Made by a program: the position numbers and the translations under genes
Part shown: positions 35,987 to 43,069 of the stretch, one piece after another
Layout: each line of letters opens with the position of its first letter
Numbering within the stretch: position 1 is the first letter of the stretch
Source: Deltaproteobacteria bacterium
GTDB lineage: Bacteria; Myxococcota_A; UBA9042; PHBI01
Direction: 5' to 3'
NCBI GenBank assembly: GCA_011526585.1
Contig: WYBB01000110.1
Span: 1 to 44,116 of the forward strand
Length of the DNA stretch: 44,116 nucleotides
Notes under the pieces: model-generated
Database searches by the model: none
Told to the model about the DNA's origin: nothing
Seen by the model: only the letters and a program-made list of their open reading frames with translations

Positions 35987-36307
35987 ATGTGCACGCACCC
36001 CAGCTCCAAGCCCCTCCTCGTCAAGTCCGGTCTCAAGGCCGGCGGCTTCCAGTGGAACCACGGCCAGCGCCTCACCGTGAAGTCCGGCCTCAAGGCCGGC
36101 GGCTACCGGTGGAACCACGGCCAGCGCCTCACCGTGAAGTCCGGTCTCAAGGCCGGCGGCTACCGGTGGAACCACGGCCAGCGCCTCACCGTGAAGTCCG
36201 GCCTCAAGGCCGGCGGCTACAAGTGGAACCACGGCCAGCGCCTCACCGTGAAGTCCGGCCTCAAGGCCGGCGGCTTCCGCTGGAACCACCACCAGCGCCT
36301 CGCCTGA
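35987..36307 (+). CDS. Small basic protein of five 19-residue tandem repeats, unknown function
   Basis: 106 residues: an 11-residue leader (MCTHPSSKPLL), then five head-to-tail copies of VKSGLKAGG[FY]xWNHxQRL[TA]. There is no Asp or Glu at all; each repeat carries two Lys, one or two Arg and one or two His, so the protein is strongly basic. No signal peptide or membrane segment. An AGGA precedes the ATG by 6 bases. Since 57 bp is a multiple of three, other frames are open too, but differences between repeats are silent (GTC/GTG, GGT/GGC) or conservative (Phe/Tyr, Gln/Arg/Lys) mainly in this frame, which marks it as the coding one. KAGG...NH resembles small repeat proteins of unknown function; I cannot name a family. 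Function unknown. Confidence 0.75.
   Translation: MCTHPSSKPLLVKSGLKAGGFQWNHGQRLTVKSGLKAGGYRWNHGQRLTVKSGLKAGGYRWNHGQRLTVKSGLKAGGYKWNHGQRLTVKSGLKAGGFRWNHHQRLA
36020..36304. repeat. Five 57-bp tandem repeats
   Basis: Units at 36020-36076, 36077-36133, 36134-36190, 36191-36247 and 36248-36304. Neighbouring units differ at one to about seven bases, suggesting recent duplication or gene conversion. The three inner units are most alike. Not a CRISPR: no spacers separate the copies. Confidence 0.95.
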
Positions 36308-36340
36308 TCGGCCGATCCCGGGGGCGGTGACCGTGCCGTC

Positions 36341-36361
36341 CTCGGGGCACCTCACCCCGAG
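36341..36361. terminator. Hairpin between the repeat-peptide gene and mvaA
   Basis: CTCGGGG (36341-36347) and CCCCGAG (36355-36361) with a 7-base loop, 33 bp after the repeat-peptide stop and overlapping the last codons of mvaA on the other strand. It could end transcription of the repeat-peptide gene. Confidence 0.5.
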
Positions 36362-37650
36362 CGCGCGCGCCTCAGCTCCGCCAGGCACTCGATGGCCGCC
36401 TGCTGGTCGCTCCGCCCCAGCGCGACCATCGCCGCCACCACCTCGGGCACCTCGCGCTCGGTCGCGCCGGCCTGCACCGCGAAGTTGCGCGCGTGAAGCC
36501 GCATGTGCCCGCGCTGGATCCCCTCGGAGGCCAGCGCGCGCGTCGCCGCCAGGTTCTGCGCCAGCCCGACCGCCGCGACGATCTCCGAGAAGCGCGTCGC
36601 CTCGGTCACCCCGAGCACCTTGAAGTTCGCCTTCACCGCCGGGTGCACCGCGGTGATCCCGCCGACCGTGCCCAGCGCCAGCGGCAGGTCCATGCGCCCG
36701 ACCAGCGCCTCGTCCTCGATGCGCCACTTCGCCAGCGCCGTGTAGCGCCCCTCGTACGCCGCGAACGCGTGCGCCGCCGCCTCGACCGCGCGGAAGTCCT
36801 GCCCGGTCGCGAGCAGCACCGCGTCGATCCCGTTCATGATCCCCTTGTTCGCCGTCACCGCCCGGTACGGGTCCGCCTCGGCGAAGCGGCTCGCCTCGAC
36901 GATCCGCCGCGCCTCGTCGGGGTCCAGCGCCGACTCGCCGCCGCCCGGCGCCAGCGCCACCTTGCCCTCGACGTGCACGCGCCGGTGCTTGGGCAGGTTC
37001 GACAGGATCCGCAAGCCCACGCGCGCCCCGGTCCACGCCTCGAAGAGCGGCGCCGCCTCCTCGGCCATCGAGTTGACCGCGTTGGCCCCCATCGCGTCGC
37101 GCACGTCGATGTGCAGGTGCACCACCGCCAGCGGGTGCCCGTCGGGGTGGTTGAGCCGCCTCACGCGCGCCTCGCGAAAGCCTCCTCCCGCCGCCAACAG
37201 CCTCGGGTGCAGCCGATCCAGCGCCGCCTTGAGCTCGCCCATGCGCTCTTCGAGGCAGCGCTCGAGCACGCCTTCGGGCGGCGGCTCGGGGAAGTGGATC
37301 TGCCCGGTCATGATCGGCTCGGTCGAGCACGCGACGATCCCGTCGCCCGCCCTCAGGAGGCGCGCCGCGAAGCTCGCCGCCGCCACCACCGACGGCTCCT
37401 CGATCACCATCGGGACCACGTAGTCCCTCGCGTTCACACGGAAATTCGTCGCGAACCCCAGCGGCAGCGAGAAGCGCCCGACGTTGTTCTCGCTCATGTG
37501 CGCGGCGATCGCCTGGGGCAGCCCGTTGTCGGGGCACGTCAGCGGCTCGAGCTCCGCCCGATCCACCCCGGCGAAGCGCGCCACCTCGCCCAGCCGCTCC
37601 TCGGCCGATCGCTTCGAGAACCCCGGCAGCCGACTGTTGCGCTCGCTCAT
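36352..37650 (-). CDS. mvaA: Class II 3-hydroxy-3-methylglutaryl-CoA reductase
   Basis: 432 residues, the length of class II (Pseudomonas mevalonii-type) enzymes, without the membrane domain of class I. The catalytic residues fall at matching places: Glu85 in EEPSVVAAAS, Lys269 in TANKGIMNG, Asp285 in ATGQDFRAVEA and His382 in RGHMRLHARN. A cofactor/substrate segment DVRDAMGANAVNSMAE is intact. It reduces HMG-CoA to mevalonate for isoprenoid supply (the reverse, degradative use is known for some class II enzymes). A GGAGG site precedes the ATG at 37648-37650, which overlaps the fni stop (ATGA). The pairing with IPP isomerase and nearby crtY argue for the biosynthetic role. Confidence 0.95.
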   Translation of the reverse strand: MSERNSRLPGFSKRSAEERLGEVARFAGVDRAELEPLTCPDNGLPQAIAAHMSENNVGRFSLPLGFATNFRVNARDYVVPMVIEEPSVVAAASFAARLLRAGDGIVACSTEPIMTGQIHFPEPPPEGVLERCLEERMGELKAALDRLHPRLLAAGGGFREARVRRLNHPDGHPLAVVHLHIDVRDAMGANAVNSMAEEAAPLFEAWTGARVGLRILSNLPKHRRVHVEGKVALAPGGGESALDPDEARRIVEASRFAEADPYRAVTANKGIMNGIDAVLLATGQDFRAVEAAAHAFAAYEGRYTALAKWRIEDEALVGRMDLPLALGTVGGITAVHPAVKANFKVLGVTEATRFSEIVAAVGLAQNLAATRALASEGIQRGHMRLHARNFAVQAGATEREVPEVVAAMVALGRSDQQAAIECLAELRRARSG

Positions 37651-38777
37651 CGCTCCTCCCCTTCCCACCGCGCCGGCCGGAGCTCCGGCTCGACCCGCCA
37701 GCTCACCTCGCGCAGCGCCGCGACGTCGCGCGCCCCGACCAGGAACATCGCCGTCACCAGCTGCCGCCTGAAATCCATCATCGCGCGGTAGGCCTCGTCC
37801 TCGGACACCGCCGCCGCCTTCAAGAGCGGCAGCGCCATCGCCGTCACGCTCGCCCCCGCCGCCAGCGCGCGCGCAGCATCGAGCCCGCTCCGGAGCCCTC
37901 CCGACGCGATCACCGCCGCCCCGTTCGCCCGCTCCACACACGCGAGCAGGCTCGTCACCGCCGGCACGCCCCAGTCGGCAAACAGCGCCCCGAGCGCCTG
38001 CCCGCCTTCGTCCTGCGCGCGCTTGCCCTCGATCAGCGTCCACGAGGTGCCGCCCGCGCCCGCGCTCTCGATGAACGAGAACGCCCGAGCGCCCGGCTCG
38101 TCGCCCATCAGCATGCACACGTCGCGCCGCGTGAAGCCCTGGCCGACCTCCTTGACCCCGACCGGCACGCCCAGCGCTCTGGCCACCTCGCGCATCTGGC
38201 CGACGAGCCCGCTGAAGTCGGTGTCGCCCTCGGGCTGCACGGCCTCCTGCGCCGCGTTGAGGTGCAGGACCAGCGCGTCGGCGCCGACCGCCTCCACGAG
38301 CCGGGCGAGCTCGCCGAGCCCCACCCCATGGTTCAATTGCACCGCGCCGACGTTGGCGATGAGCAGCGGCAGCTCCGGCGCCGCCTCCTTCACCGCGAAG
38401 GTCGCGCGCGTCTCGGGTCGCTCGAGCATCACGCGCTGCGACCCGAGCGCCATGCCGATCCCCGCCCGCGCCGCCGCCCGCGCCAGCCGCGCATTCAGCG
38501 TACCCGCGAGCGCGGTGCCGCCGGTCATGCTGCCGACGATCAGCGGGAACGCCAGGCGCCGGCCGAGGAAGGTCACCGAGGGATCGACCGCTTGCAGCGC
38601 CAGCTCCGGCAACGCCCGCGGCACCAGCCGAATCGCCTCCCAGCCGCGCGCCTGCGCCACCTCGACCCGGTCGTGCAGGGCGAGCCTGAGGTGCGCGTCC
38701 TTGCGCTCGGCAATCGCCGCCCCCTCCGTCGCCTCACCCTGTTCGCGCCCCTGCTCGGCCCCATGTCCCACGGTCAT
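37647..38777 (-). CDS. fni: Type 2 isopentenyl-diphosphate delta-isomerase (FMN-dependent)
   Basis: 376 residues. Family signatures: ERKDAHLRLAL near residue 25, GSMTGGT (82-88), ALGSQRVMLE, LHLNAAQEAVQPEGDTDF, with the Gln and Glu that bind substrate and Mg2+, KEVGQG and a C-terminal FMN-binding SGGLRSGLDAARALAAGA. It interconverts IPP and DMAPP. Because the mevalonate route makes only IPP, an isomerase is required, which explains its coupling to mvaA (the stop overlaps the mvaA start). The first 22 residues are poorly conserved, so a later start is possible. It is divergent from a LysR gene. Confidence 0.94.
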   Translation of the reverse strand: MTVGHGAEQGREQGEATEGAAIAERKDAHLRLALHDRVEVAQARGWEAIRLVPRALPELALQAVDPSVTFLGRRLAFPLIVGSMTGGTALAGTLNARLARAAARAGIGMALGSQRVMLERPETRATFAVKEAAPELPLLIANVGAVQLNHGVGLGELARLVEAVGADALVLHLNAAQEAVQPEGDTDFSGLVGQMREVARALGVPVGVKEVGQGFTRRDVCMLMGDEPGARAFSFIESAGAGGTSWTLIEGKRAQDEGGQALGALFADWGVPAVTSLLACVERANGAAVIASGGLRSGLDAARALAAGASVTAMALPLLKAAAVSEDEAYRAMMDFRRQLVTAMFLVGARDVAALREVSWRVEPELRPARWEGEER

Positions 38778-38854
38778 TCGCGCAGCTCTGCCACACTTGT
38801 CACCCGCTCACCAGCACGAGGTCCCGACAACGCTTGCGACCCCTCCCCCCAACG

Positions 38855-38871
38855 GGCATGGTGCCCATGCC
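38855..38871. promoter_or_regulatory. Palindrome in the fni/LysR divergent gap
   Basis: GGCATGG-TGC-CCATGCC, 7+7 bp, 12 bp before the LysR start and 78 bp before fni. A site of this place and symmetry would suit LysR autoregulation, although it lacks the classic T-N11-A core. Confidence 0.4.
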
Positions 38872-38883
38872 AGGAGGCCCGCC

Positions 38884-39783
38884 GTGCAGGACCCGCATCA
38901 AATAAACCTCAACCATCTCCGCTACTTCTACGAGGTCGCCCGCTCGGGCAACATGCGCCGCGCCGCCACCCGCATCGGCATCTCGCAGCCGGCGCTCTCC
39001 AAGCAGGTGCAGGCCCTCGAGGACACGATCGGCCTCCAGCTCTTCTACCGCACGCCCAAGGGCCTGCAGCCGACCGCCGACGGCGAGGTCGCCTTCAACT
39101 ACTGCGAGCGCATCTTCGGCCACCTGCGCGACCTCGAGGCCGCGCTCGACCTCCGCCGCAAGGGCTCCGCCGGCCGCCTCGCCATCGGCGCCGTGCACTC
39201 GATCTCGACCCACCTCCTGCCCGGCTACCTGCGCAACTACAGGAAGGACTACCCCAAGGTCCGCATCAAGGTCGTCACGGTGCGCTCGCGCGGCGTGCTC
39301 AAGGCGCTCTCCGAGCACCGCGTCGACGTCGGCCTCATCGCCGAGGAGCCGAGCGCGCCCGAGTTCTCCTGGCGCCCGTTCATGAAGACGCCGCTCGTCG
39401 TCGTCGCCTCGCCGCGCCACTCGCTCACGCAGGAGCGCGGCCCCGTCAAGCTCGACCGCCTGCACCGCGAGGACATGGTCGCCTTCGACGCGCCCGCCCC
39501 CACCCGCCGCGTGACCGATCGCTACCTCGCCAAGACCGGGGTCGAGCCGCGCATCATCGCCGAGTGCCCGAGCATCGACACGATGATCGGCCTCGTCGAG
39601 GAGGACATCGGCTTCTCGATCCTGCCGCGCCACTGCGTCGAGCGCGAGGTCACCTCGGGCAAGCTCGTCGTCGTGCCGATCGAGGACTGGAAGCTCGAGC
39701 GCACCCTCTACCTCGCCCACCTCGCCGGGCCCCCGCTCGCGCCCACGGTCCGCCACTTCGTCGACCTGTTCCCGACGCTCTGA
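38884..39783 (+). CDS. LysR-family transcriptional regulator
   Basis: 299 residues from a GTG at 38884 with AGGAGG seven bases upstream. The winged HTH is residues about 8-67 (YFYEVARSGNMRRAATRIGISQPALSKQ shortened: NMRRAATRIGISQPALSKQV), followed by a type 2 periplasmic-binding-like effector domain (about 95-295; GRLAIGAVHSI, VDVGLIAEE, GFSILPRH). It would bind near the fni start and control the mvaA-fni pair, itself, or both in response to a small ligand, possibly an isoprenoid intermediate; this is inferred from the divergent layout only. A stand-alone E2-type acyltransferase follows 4 bp later, likely in the same transcript. Confidence 0.93.
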   Translation: MQDPHQINLNHLRYFYEVARSGNMRRAATRIGISQPALSKQVQALEDTIGLQLFYRTPKGLQPTADGEVAFNYCERIFGHLRDLEAALDLRRKGSAGRLAIGAVHSISTHLLPGYLRNYRKDYPKVRIKVVTVRSRGVLKALSEHRVDVGLIAEEPSAPEFSWRPFMKTPLVVVASPRHSLTQERGPVKLDRLHREDMVAFDAPAPTRRVTDRYLAKTGVEPRIIAECPSIDTMIGLVEEDIGFSILPRHCVEREVTSGKLVVVPIEDWKLERTLYLAHLAGPPLAPTVRHFVDLFPTL

Positions 39784-39787
39784 CCCC

Positions 39788-40630
39788 GTGATACCGTTGG
39801 GCATGCCCAACGTCGATCATGGCGCCCCCCTCGCGATCAGCCCATTCCGTCAGATGGCGACGGTCACCTGGGATCATCCCTTCGACCCGTCGATCTACGG
39901 CTTCCTCGACTTCGACGCCGGCCCGCTGGAGGCGCGTCTGGCCGAGCTCCGGGAACAGGGCTCGCGCGTCACCGTCACCCACCTGGTCGCGCGCGCGCTG
40001 GCGCTCTGCCTGCAGCGCCACCCCGACCTCAACGTCGTCCTGCGCCGGCGCCGCCTCTACCCGCGAAAGCGCGTCGACATCTTCTTGCAGGTCGCGATGC
40101 CCGACCCGACCGGGCTCGGCAAGACCGACCTCTCCGGCGTCAAGATCGTCGACTGCGACAAGCTCGACCTCGCCGCCATCGGCCGCTTCTGCGAAGAGCG
40201 CATCGAGCTCGTGAGAAAGCGCGAGGACCCCGAGCTCCAGAAGAGCAAGAACACCATCGCCAAGATCCCGCGCTTCATCCTGAAGGGCATCGTGCGCTTC
40301 TTCGCCTGGTGCCAGCGCGAGCCGAACTGGCGCATGAAGTGGGCCGGCATGCCCAAGGACCCGTTCGGCTCGGCGATGATCACCAGCCTCGGCATGCTCG
40401 GCGTCGAGACCGCTTTCGCACCGCTGTTCCCGCTCGGCGGCCCGCCGATGATCATCCTGGTCGGCGCGATCAAGCCGATGCCGATCTGCCTGCCCGACGG
40501 CTCGATCGTCGCGCGCCGCACGCTGCGCCTCTGCGGCACCTTCGACCACCGCGTCGTCGACGGCTTCCACCTCGCCCAGCTCTCCAAGGAGCTCAAGCAG
40601 CTCCTCGAGGTCGAAGCCGCCACGCTGTAG
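39788..40630 (+). CDS. Stand-alone 2-oxoacid dehydrogenase E2-type acyltransferase domain
   Basis: 280 residues from a GTG (the ATG at 39803 is an equally possible start). It has only the catalytic core of E2 enzymes: TVTHLVARALALCLQRHPDLN, then near the end the active-site FDHRVVDGFHLAQL with the His-x3-Asp-Gly motif. Lipoyl and E1/E3-binding domains are missing, so it cannot work as a normal PDH/OGDH E2. Similar free-standing cores exist in deltaproteobacteria and may transfer acyl groups from CoA to unknown acceptors, or be structural. It follows a LysR gene and its TAG stop is part of a dispersed palindromic repeat. Confidence 0.85.
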   Translation: MIPLGMPNVDHGAPLAISPFRQMATVTWDHPFDPSIYGFLDFDAGPLEARLAELREQGSRVTVTHLVARALALCLQRHPDLNVVLRRRRLYPRKRVDIFLQVAMPDPTGLGKTDLSGVKIVDCDKLDLAAIGRFCEERIELVRKREDPELQKSKNTIAKIPRFILKGIVRFFAWCQREPNWRMKWAGMPKDPFGSAMITSLGMLGVETAFAPLFPLGGPPMIILVGAIKPMPICLPDGSIVARRTLRLCGTFDHRVVDGFHLAQLSKELKQLLEVEAATL

Positions 40631-40653
40631 GGCCCGCCCTCGTGGCCGCCCGG
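40627..40653. repeat. Dispersed palindromic repeat, variant copy at 40.6 kb
   Basis: GTAGGGCCCGCCCTCGTGGC followed by CGCCCGG, matching the 31.8-kb and 43.1-kb units with small changes. TAG (40628-40630) is the stop codon of the E2-type gene. Lies in the 29-bp tail-to-tail gap to the lipoprotein gene. Confidence 0.8.
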
Positions 40654-40659
40654 CGGTGG

Positions 40660-42111
40660 CTACAACTGGAACACCAGGTACCGGAGGAGCCGCTTCATCA
40701 GCGCGTCGGCCTGCTCGTCGTTGTGGAAGGTCGTGAAGACCACCCGCCCCGAGCTCGGGGTCGGTCGGTGCGTCAGCACCATCGGCCCGGCGTGCTGCAC
40801 GTATTCGTCGGCGACGAGCCGCCCGCTGCAGTCGGCGCAGCCGATGATCTCGCTGCCGTCGCAGATCCCGTCACCACAGACCGGCGCCGGCAGATCGACG
40901 TGCACGATCCCGCGCACGTGCACCTCGGTGCCGGCGCCCGGCGCCTCGACCGCGATCAGCGGCCCCGCCCCGTAGCGCGTCGTGAAGACGCCCACCCCGA
41001 GGTAGGCCGCCAGCGCGGCGTCGTCGACGGTCGCCGCGTAGTCCTGGTTGCCCTGCACCTGCTGCGGCCCGTCGTCGGCCATCGGCCCCGACGGCAGGTC
41101 GTCGGGCCCGTAGAAGTCTATCGCGTCGGGGAAGGCCGCCTCGATGTACGCCCAGGCCAGGTCCGACGCGTAGATCGACCCGCCGGCCAGCACGAACTCG
41201 CGCAGGTTGCGCCCGATCTCCGGGTAGCGCCTGACCCACGCGAGCGCCGCGCTGCCGCAGTCGAAGAAGAGGATGCGAAAGTCCGCGAGCCGCAGCGGGT
41301 CGCGCAGCACCTGCACCGCCTCGATCTCGTCGGGCGGCGTGTCGTTGAAGAGCTCGTGCTCGTAGTGGAACAGGGTGTACTCGAAGCCGAGCTCGGCCAG
41401 GAGCTCCTCCTGCTCGTCCCACTGGCCCCAGAAGACCGCGATCGGCACGCGCGCGCCCGAAAAGCAGACCTTCACGGCGGCGCCGCTGTGATCGTTGACC
41501 TGCCCGGCGACGACCTGCACCGTGTAGTCCTGGCTGAAGGCCCCGGCCTCGACGTGCACCGCGTGCAGGCCGCACGGGATCTCCGAGAGCTCGTAGATCC
41601 CGTTGGACGCCGTCGTCGTGCGCCAGGTGCGCGCCACGCCGTCGCAGTCGACCGCGCTCAGGGTGACGACCGCGTTGGGCACGTCGACCTGCAGGGACGG
41701 TGAGCAGGCGCGCCCACGCACCACGCCGTAGCCGCACGGCTCGCAGTGCGCGCTCGCCTCGCCCTCGGCGTCGCCGACGACGACCGGGATCTCGGCGCCG
41801 CCTGCACCGTCGGCCACCTCGGTCTCCGCCGCCGTGTCACCGCCCGTCGCGTCGACCGCGTCGGCCAGCGCCCCGCAGGCGCACGCGCCGAAGGTGCCGT
41901 CGGCGAGGCAGGTCTGCACGCCGCCACCGCCGCCCTCGCAAGGGCAGGCCTCGACCCGACCGGGCACACAGCGCCCGACCGCCGCCTCGTCGTCGCCGCA
42001 GGCGATCGCCCCGAGCACGAGCCCCAGCGCGCCCGCGATCGTGCACAGGCGCCGGGAGGATCGTCGCGCAAGGTCGTGCGCGGCGGATCGTCTGGCGGGG
42101 TCTCTGTGCAT
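40660..42111 (-). CDS. Modular lipoprotein: Cys-rich, carboxypeptidase-regulatory-like and GATase/ThuA-like parts
   Basis: 483 residues. Lipobox GAIAC with Cys38 after a rather long basic N terminus (an internal start is possible). Parts in order: a Cys-rich segment (CPCEGGGGGVQTCLADGTFGACAC shortened: CPCEGGGG, ADGTFGACAC); a linker; a beta-sandwich-like region with SPSLQVDVPNAVVTLSAVDC and GIYELSEIPCGLHAVHVEAG, typical of carboxypeptidase regulatory-like domains; a Rossmann-like domain (VPIAVFWGQWDEQEELLAEL, FRILFFDCGSAA, LREFVLAGGSIYASD) like class I GATase/ThuA folds; and CGDGICDGSEIIGCADC inside its later part. The GATase-like Cys in FFDCG may or may not be catalytic. Surface-exposed outer-membrane location likely; function unknown. 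Confidence 0.78.
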   Translation of the reverse strand: MHRDPARRSAAHDLARRSSRRLCTIAGALGLVLGAIACGDDEAAVGRCVPGRVEACPCEGGGGGVQTCLADGTFGACACGALADAVDATGGDTAAETEVADGAGGAEIPVVVGDAEGEASAHCEPCGYGVVRGRACSPSLQVDVPNAVVTLSAVDCDGVARTWRTTTASNGIYELSEIPCGLHAVHVEAGAFSQDYTVQVVAGQVNDHSGAAVKVCFSGARVPIAVFWGQWDEQEELLAELGFEYTLFHYEHELFNDTPPDEIEAVQVLRDPLRLADFRILFFDCGSAALAWVRRYPEIGRNLREFVLAGGSIYASDLAWAYIEAAFPDAIDFYGPDDLPSGPMADDGPQQVQGNQDYAATVDDAALAAYLGVGVFTTRYGAGPLIAVEAPGAGTEVHVRGIVHVDLPAPVCGDGICDGSEIIGCADCSGRLVADEYVQHAGPMVLTHRPTPSSGRVVFTTFHNDEQADALMKRLLRYLVFQL

Positions 42112-42336
42112 CGCGCATCCCTATAGCCGATCTCGCGGACCCGGCGAACACGGGTGACAATTTTCGTGGCGACCTCACACAAGAGGTGCAGAAAAAGATT
42201 GCTTCGACCGTATACGCAGGTAACTTGCGGAATCGCAGGAGCGTATCGGCCCTTCGAGAGCAGATACGGTGTTGCCCTCCCCGACGCGCCCCGGCGCCTC
42301 GGGCGAATCCTTCAAAGTTTCCCAGGAGTTGTGTCC

Positions 42337-42378
42337 ATGTCCGAAGACGGCTCCAGTCCGTCCGGACGCTGGCCCTGA
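42337..42378 (+). CDS. Possible 13-residue leader peptide
   Basis: ATG to TGA, 13 codons (MSEDGSSPSGRWP), with CAGGAG 8 bases before the start, the best ribosome site in the gap. It precedes a run of hairpins and the gene at 42599. The pattern resembles a leader peptide, but a chance frame is quite possible. Confidence 0.25.
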   Translation: MSEDGSSPSGRWP

Positions 42379-42478
42379 TCGCGTAGCGAGCCTCACAGGC
42401 AGCGACGGGATCGGGGCGACGTGGAGTCCGCATCCGCGGCCCACCACAAGCGTTCACCCATCATCCCGTTGCCGCCGA

Positions 42479-42580
42479 GCCTGCCCCTGGCAGGCCTCCG
42501 AGCAACCCCAGCAGCAGGCGCAAACCGGCGCCTGCCCGATCCCCGGCAGGGCTCGTGGCGTGAGCCGCGCCCGACCGGGG
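42479..42580 (+). promoter_or_regulatory. Hairpin-rich 5' leader of the gene at 42599
   Basis: Three consecutive structures: GCCTGCC-CCT-GGCAGGC (42479-42495); CAGGCGC-AAACCG-GCGCCTG (42515-42534); and a long outer stem CCCCGG / CCGGGG (42542-42547 with about 42575-42580) enclosing GGCTC / GAGCC. The first and second arms share the CAGGC sequence and could pair in alternative ways. A known riboswitch motif was looked for and not recognised. Confidence 0.4.
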
Positions 42581-42598
42581 TGACGACGGAGGTGCTTC

Positions 42599-43069
42599 AT
42601 GCTCGACACCCCTCGTTCGCACAAGCTGCCGCCCCGGGCTCCCGGCGCCGGCGCCCGCGCGGTCCTCTTCGGCTACCTCCTGCGCTCGAACGCGACCGAC
42701 AAGGCCTCGGTCATCCTCGAGCGCCTCGACCTCGGCGCGGTCGCGCGCCTGGTCTCCCTGCTCGACGGCGAAGAGCTCCGCCGCATGGCCGCGCTCTGCT
42801 TCTCGGAGCCGCACCTCGGCCGCGCGGTCGCGCTCGATCTGCCGGCGCTGACCCGCCTGTGCCAGGCCGGCGACCACGACGACGTCGAGCGCTGTGTGCG
42901 CCGCCTGCCGCCCGAGCTCGTGCGCCGGATCCTACCCGCGCTCGGCGACGAGCGCCGCCGCGCCCTCGAGCGCAGCATCGGCCGCGTGCCGCGCGGCGGC
43001 GGGCCGGCCGGTCAGCGCGCCGAGCGGATCTGGGCCGCGCTCAGGCTGCGCCGCCTCTTCCGTCTGTAG
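42599..43069 (+). CDS. Small helical protein, unknown function
   Basis: 156 residues with GGAGG upstream of the ATG. Leu/Ala/Arg-rich helices recur with the pattern LL..L.......A.LV..L....L..MA..C: SVILERLDLGAVARLVSLLD, ELRRMAALCFSEPHLGRAVA, LPPELVRRILPAL. This looks like the helical hairpin repeats of the MgtE N-terminal/FliG-like superhelices, but that is only a fold guess. The C-terminal 35 residues are Arg-rich (RIWAALRLRRLFRL). No signal peptide. The stop codon TAG is part of the dispersed palindromic repeat that follows in four copies. Confidence 0.6.
   Translation: MLDTPRSHKLPPRAPGAGARAVLFGYLLRSNATDKASVILERLDLGAVARLVSLLDGEELRRMAALCFSEPHLGRAVALDLPALTRLCQAGDHDDVERCVRRLPPELVRRILPALGDERRRALERSIGRVPRGGGPAGQRAERIWAALRLRRLFRL

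Larger units (their letters stand above)
42112..42598. other. 487-bp divergent regulatory gap
   Basis: No protein gene convincingly fits. The left half (about 42150-42270) is notably richer in A+T than the rest of the window and holds promoter-like pairs: TTCGCC-17-TATAGG on the minus strand (42121-42149) for the lipoprotein, and TTGCTT-16-TAACTT on the plus strand near 42200-42230. The right half holds a 13-codon frame and several hairpins before the gene at 42599. Confidence 0.5.

Noticed and set aside
36020..36304. CRISPR array
   Set aside because: The 57-bp units touch each other with no spacers and code for protein; no cas genes in the window.
33721..36307. Graspetide (omega-ester peptide) gene cluster made of the ATP-grasp enzyme and the repeat peptide
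   Set aside because: Graspetide cross-links need Asp or Glu side chains in the core; the repeat protein has none, and the ligase has RimK-like rather than clear graspetide-synthetase features.
42439..42598. c-di-GMP (GEMM) or cobalamin riboswitch before the gene at 42599
   Set aside because: GCAAACC-like bases are present but the rest of the GEMM core (GGGCAAACC...ACGCAAAGCC) and the cobalamin boxes are missing.
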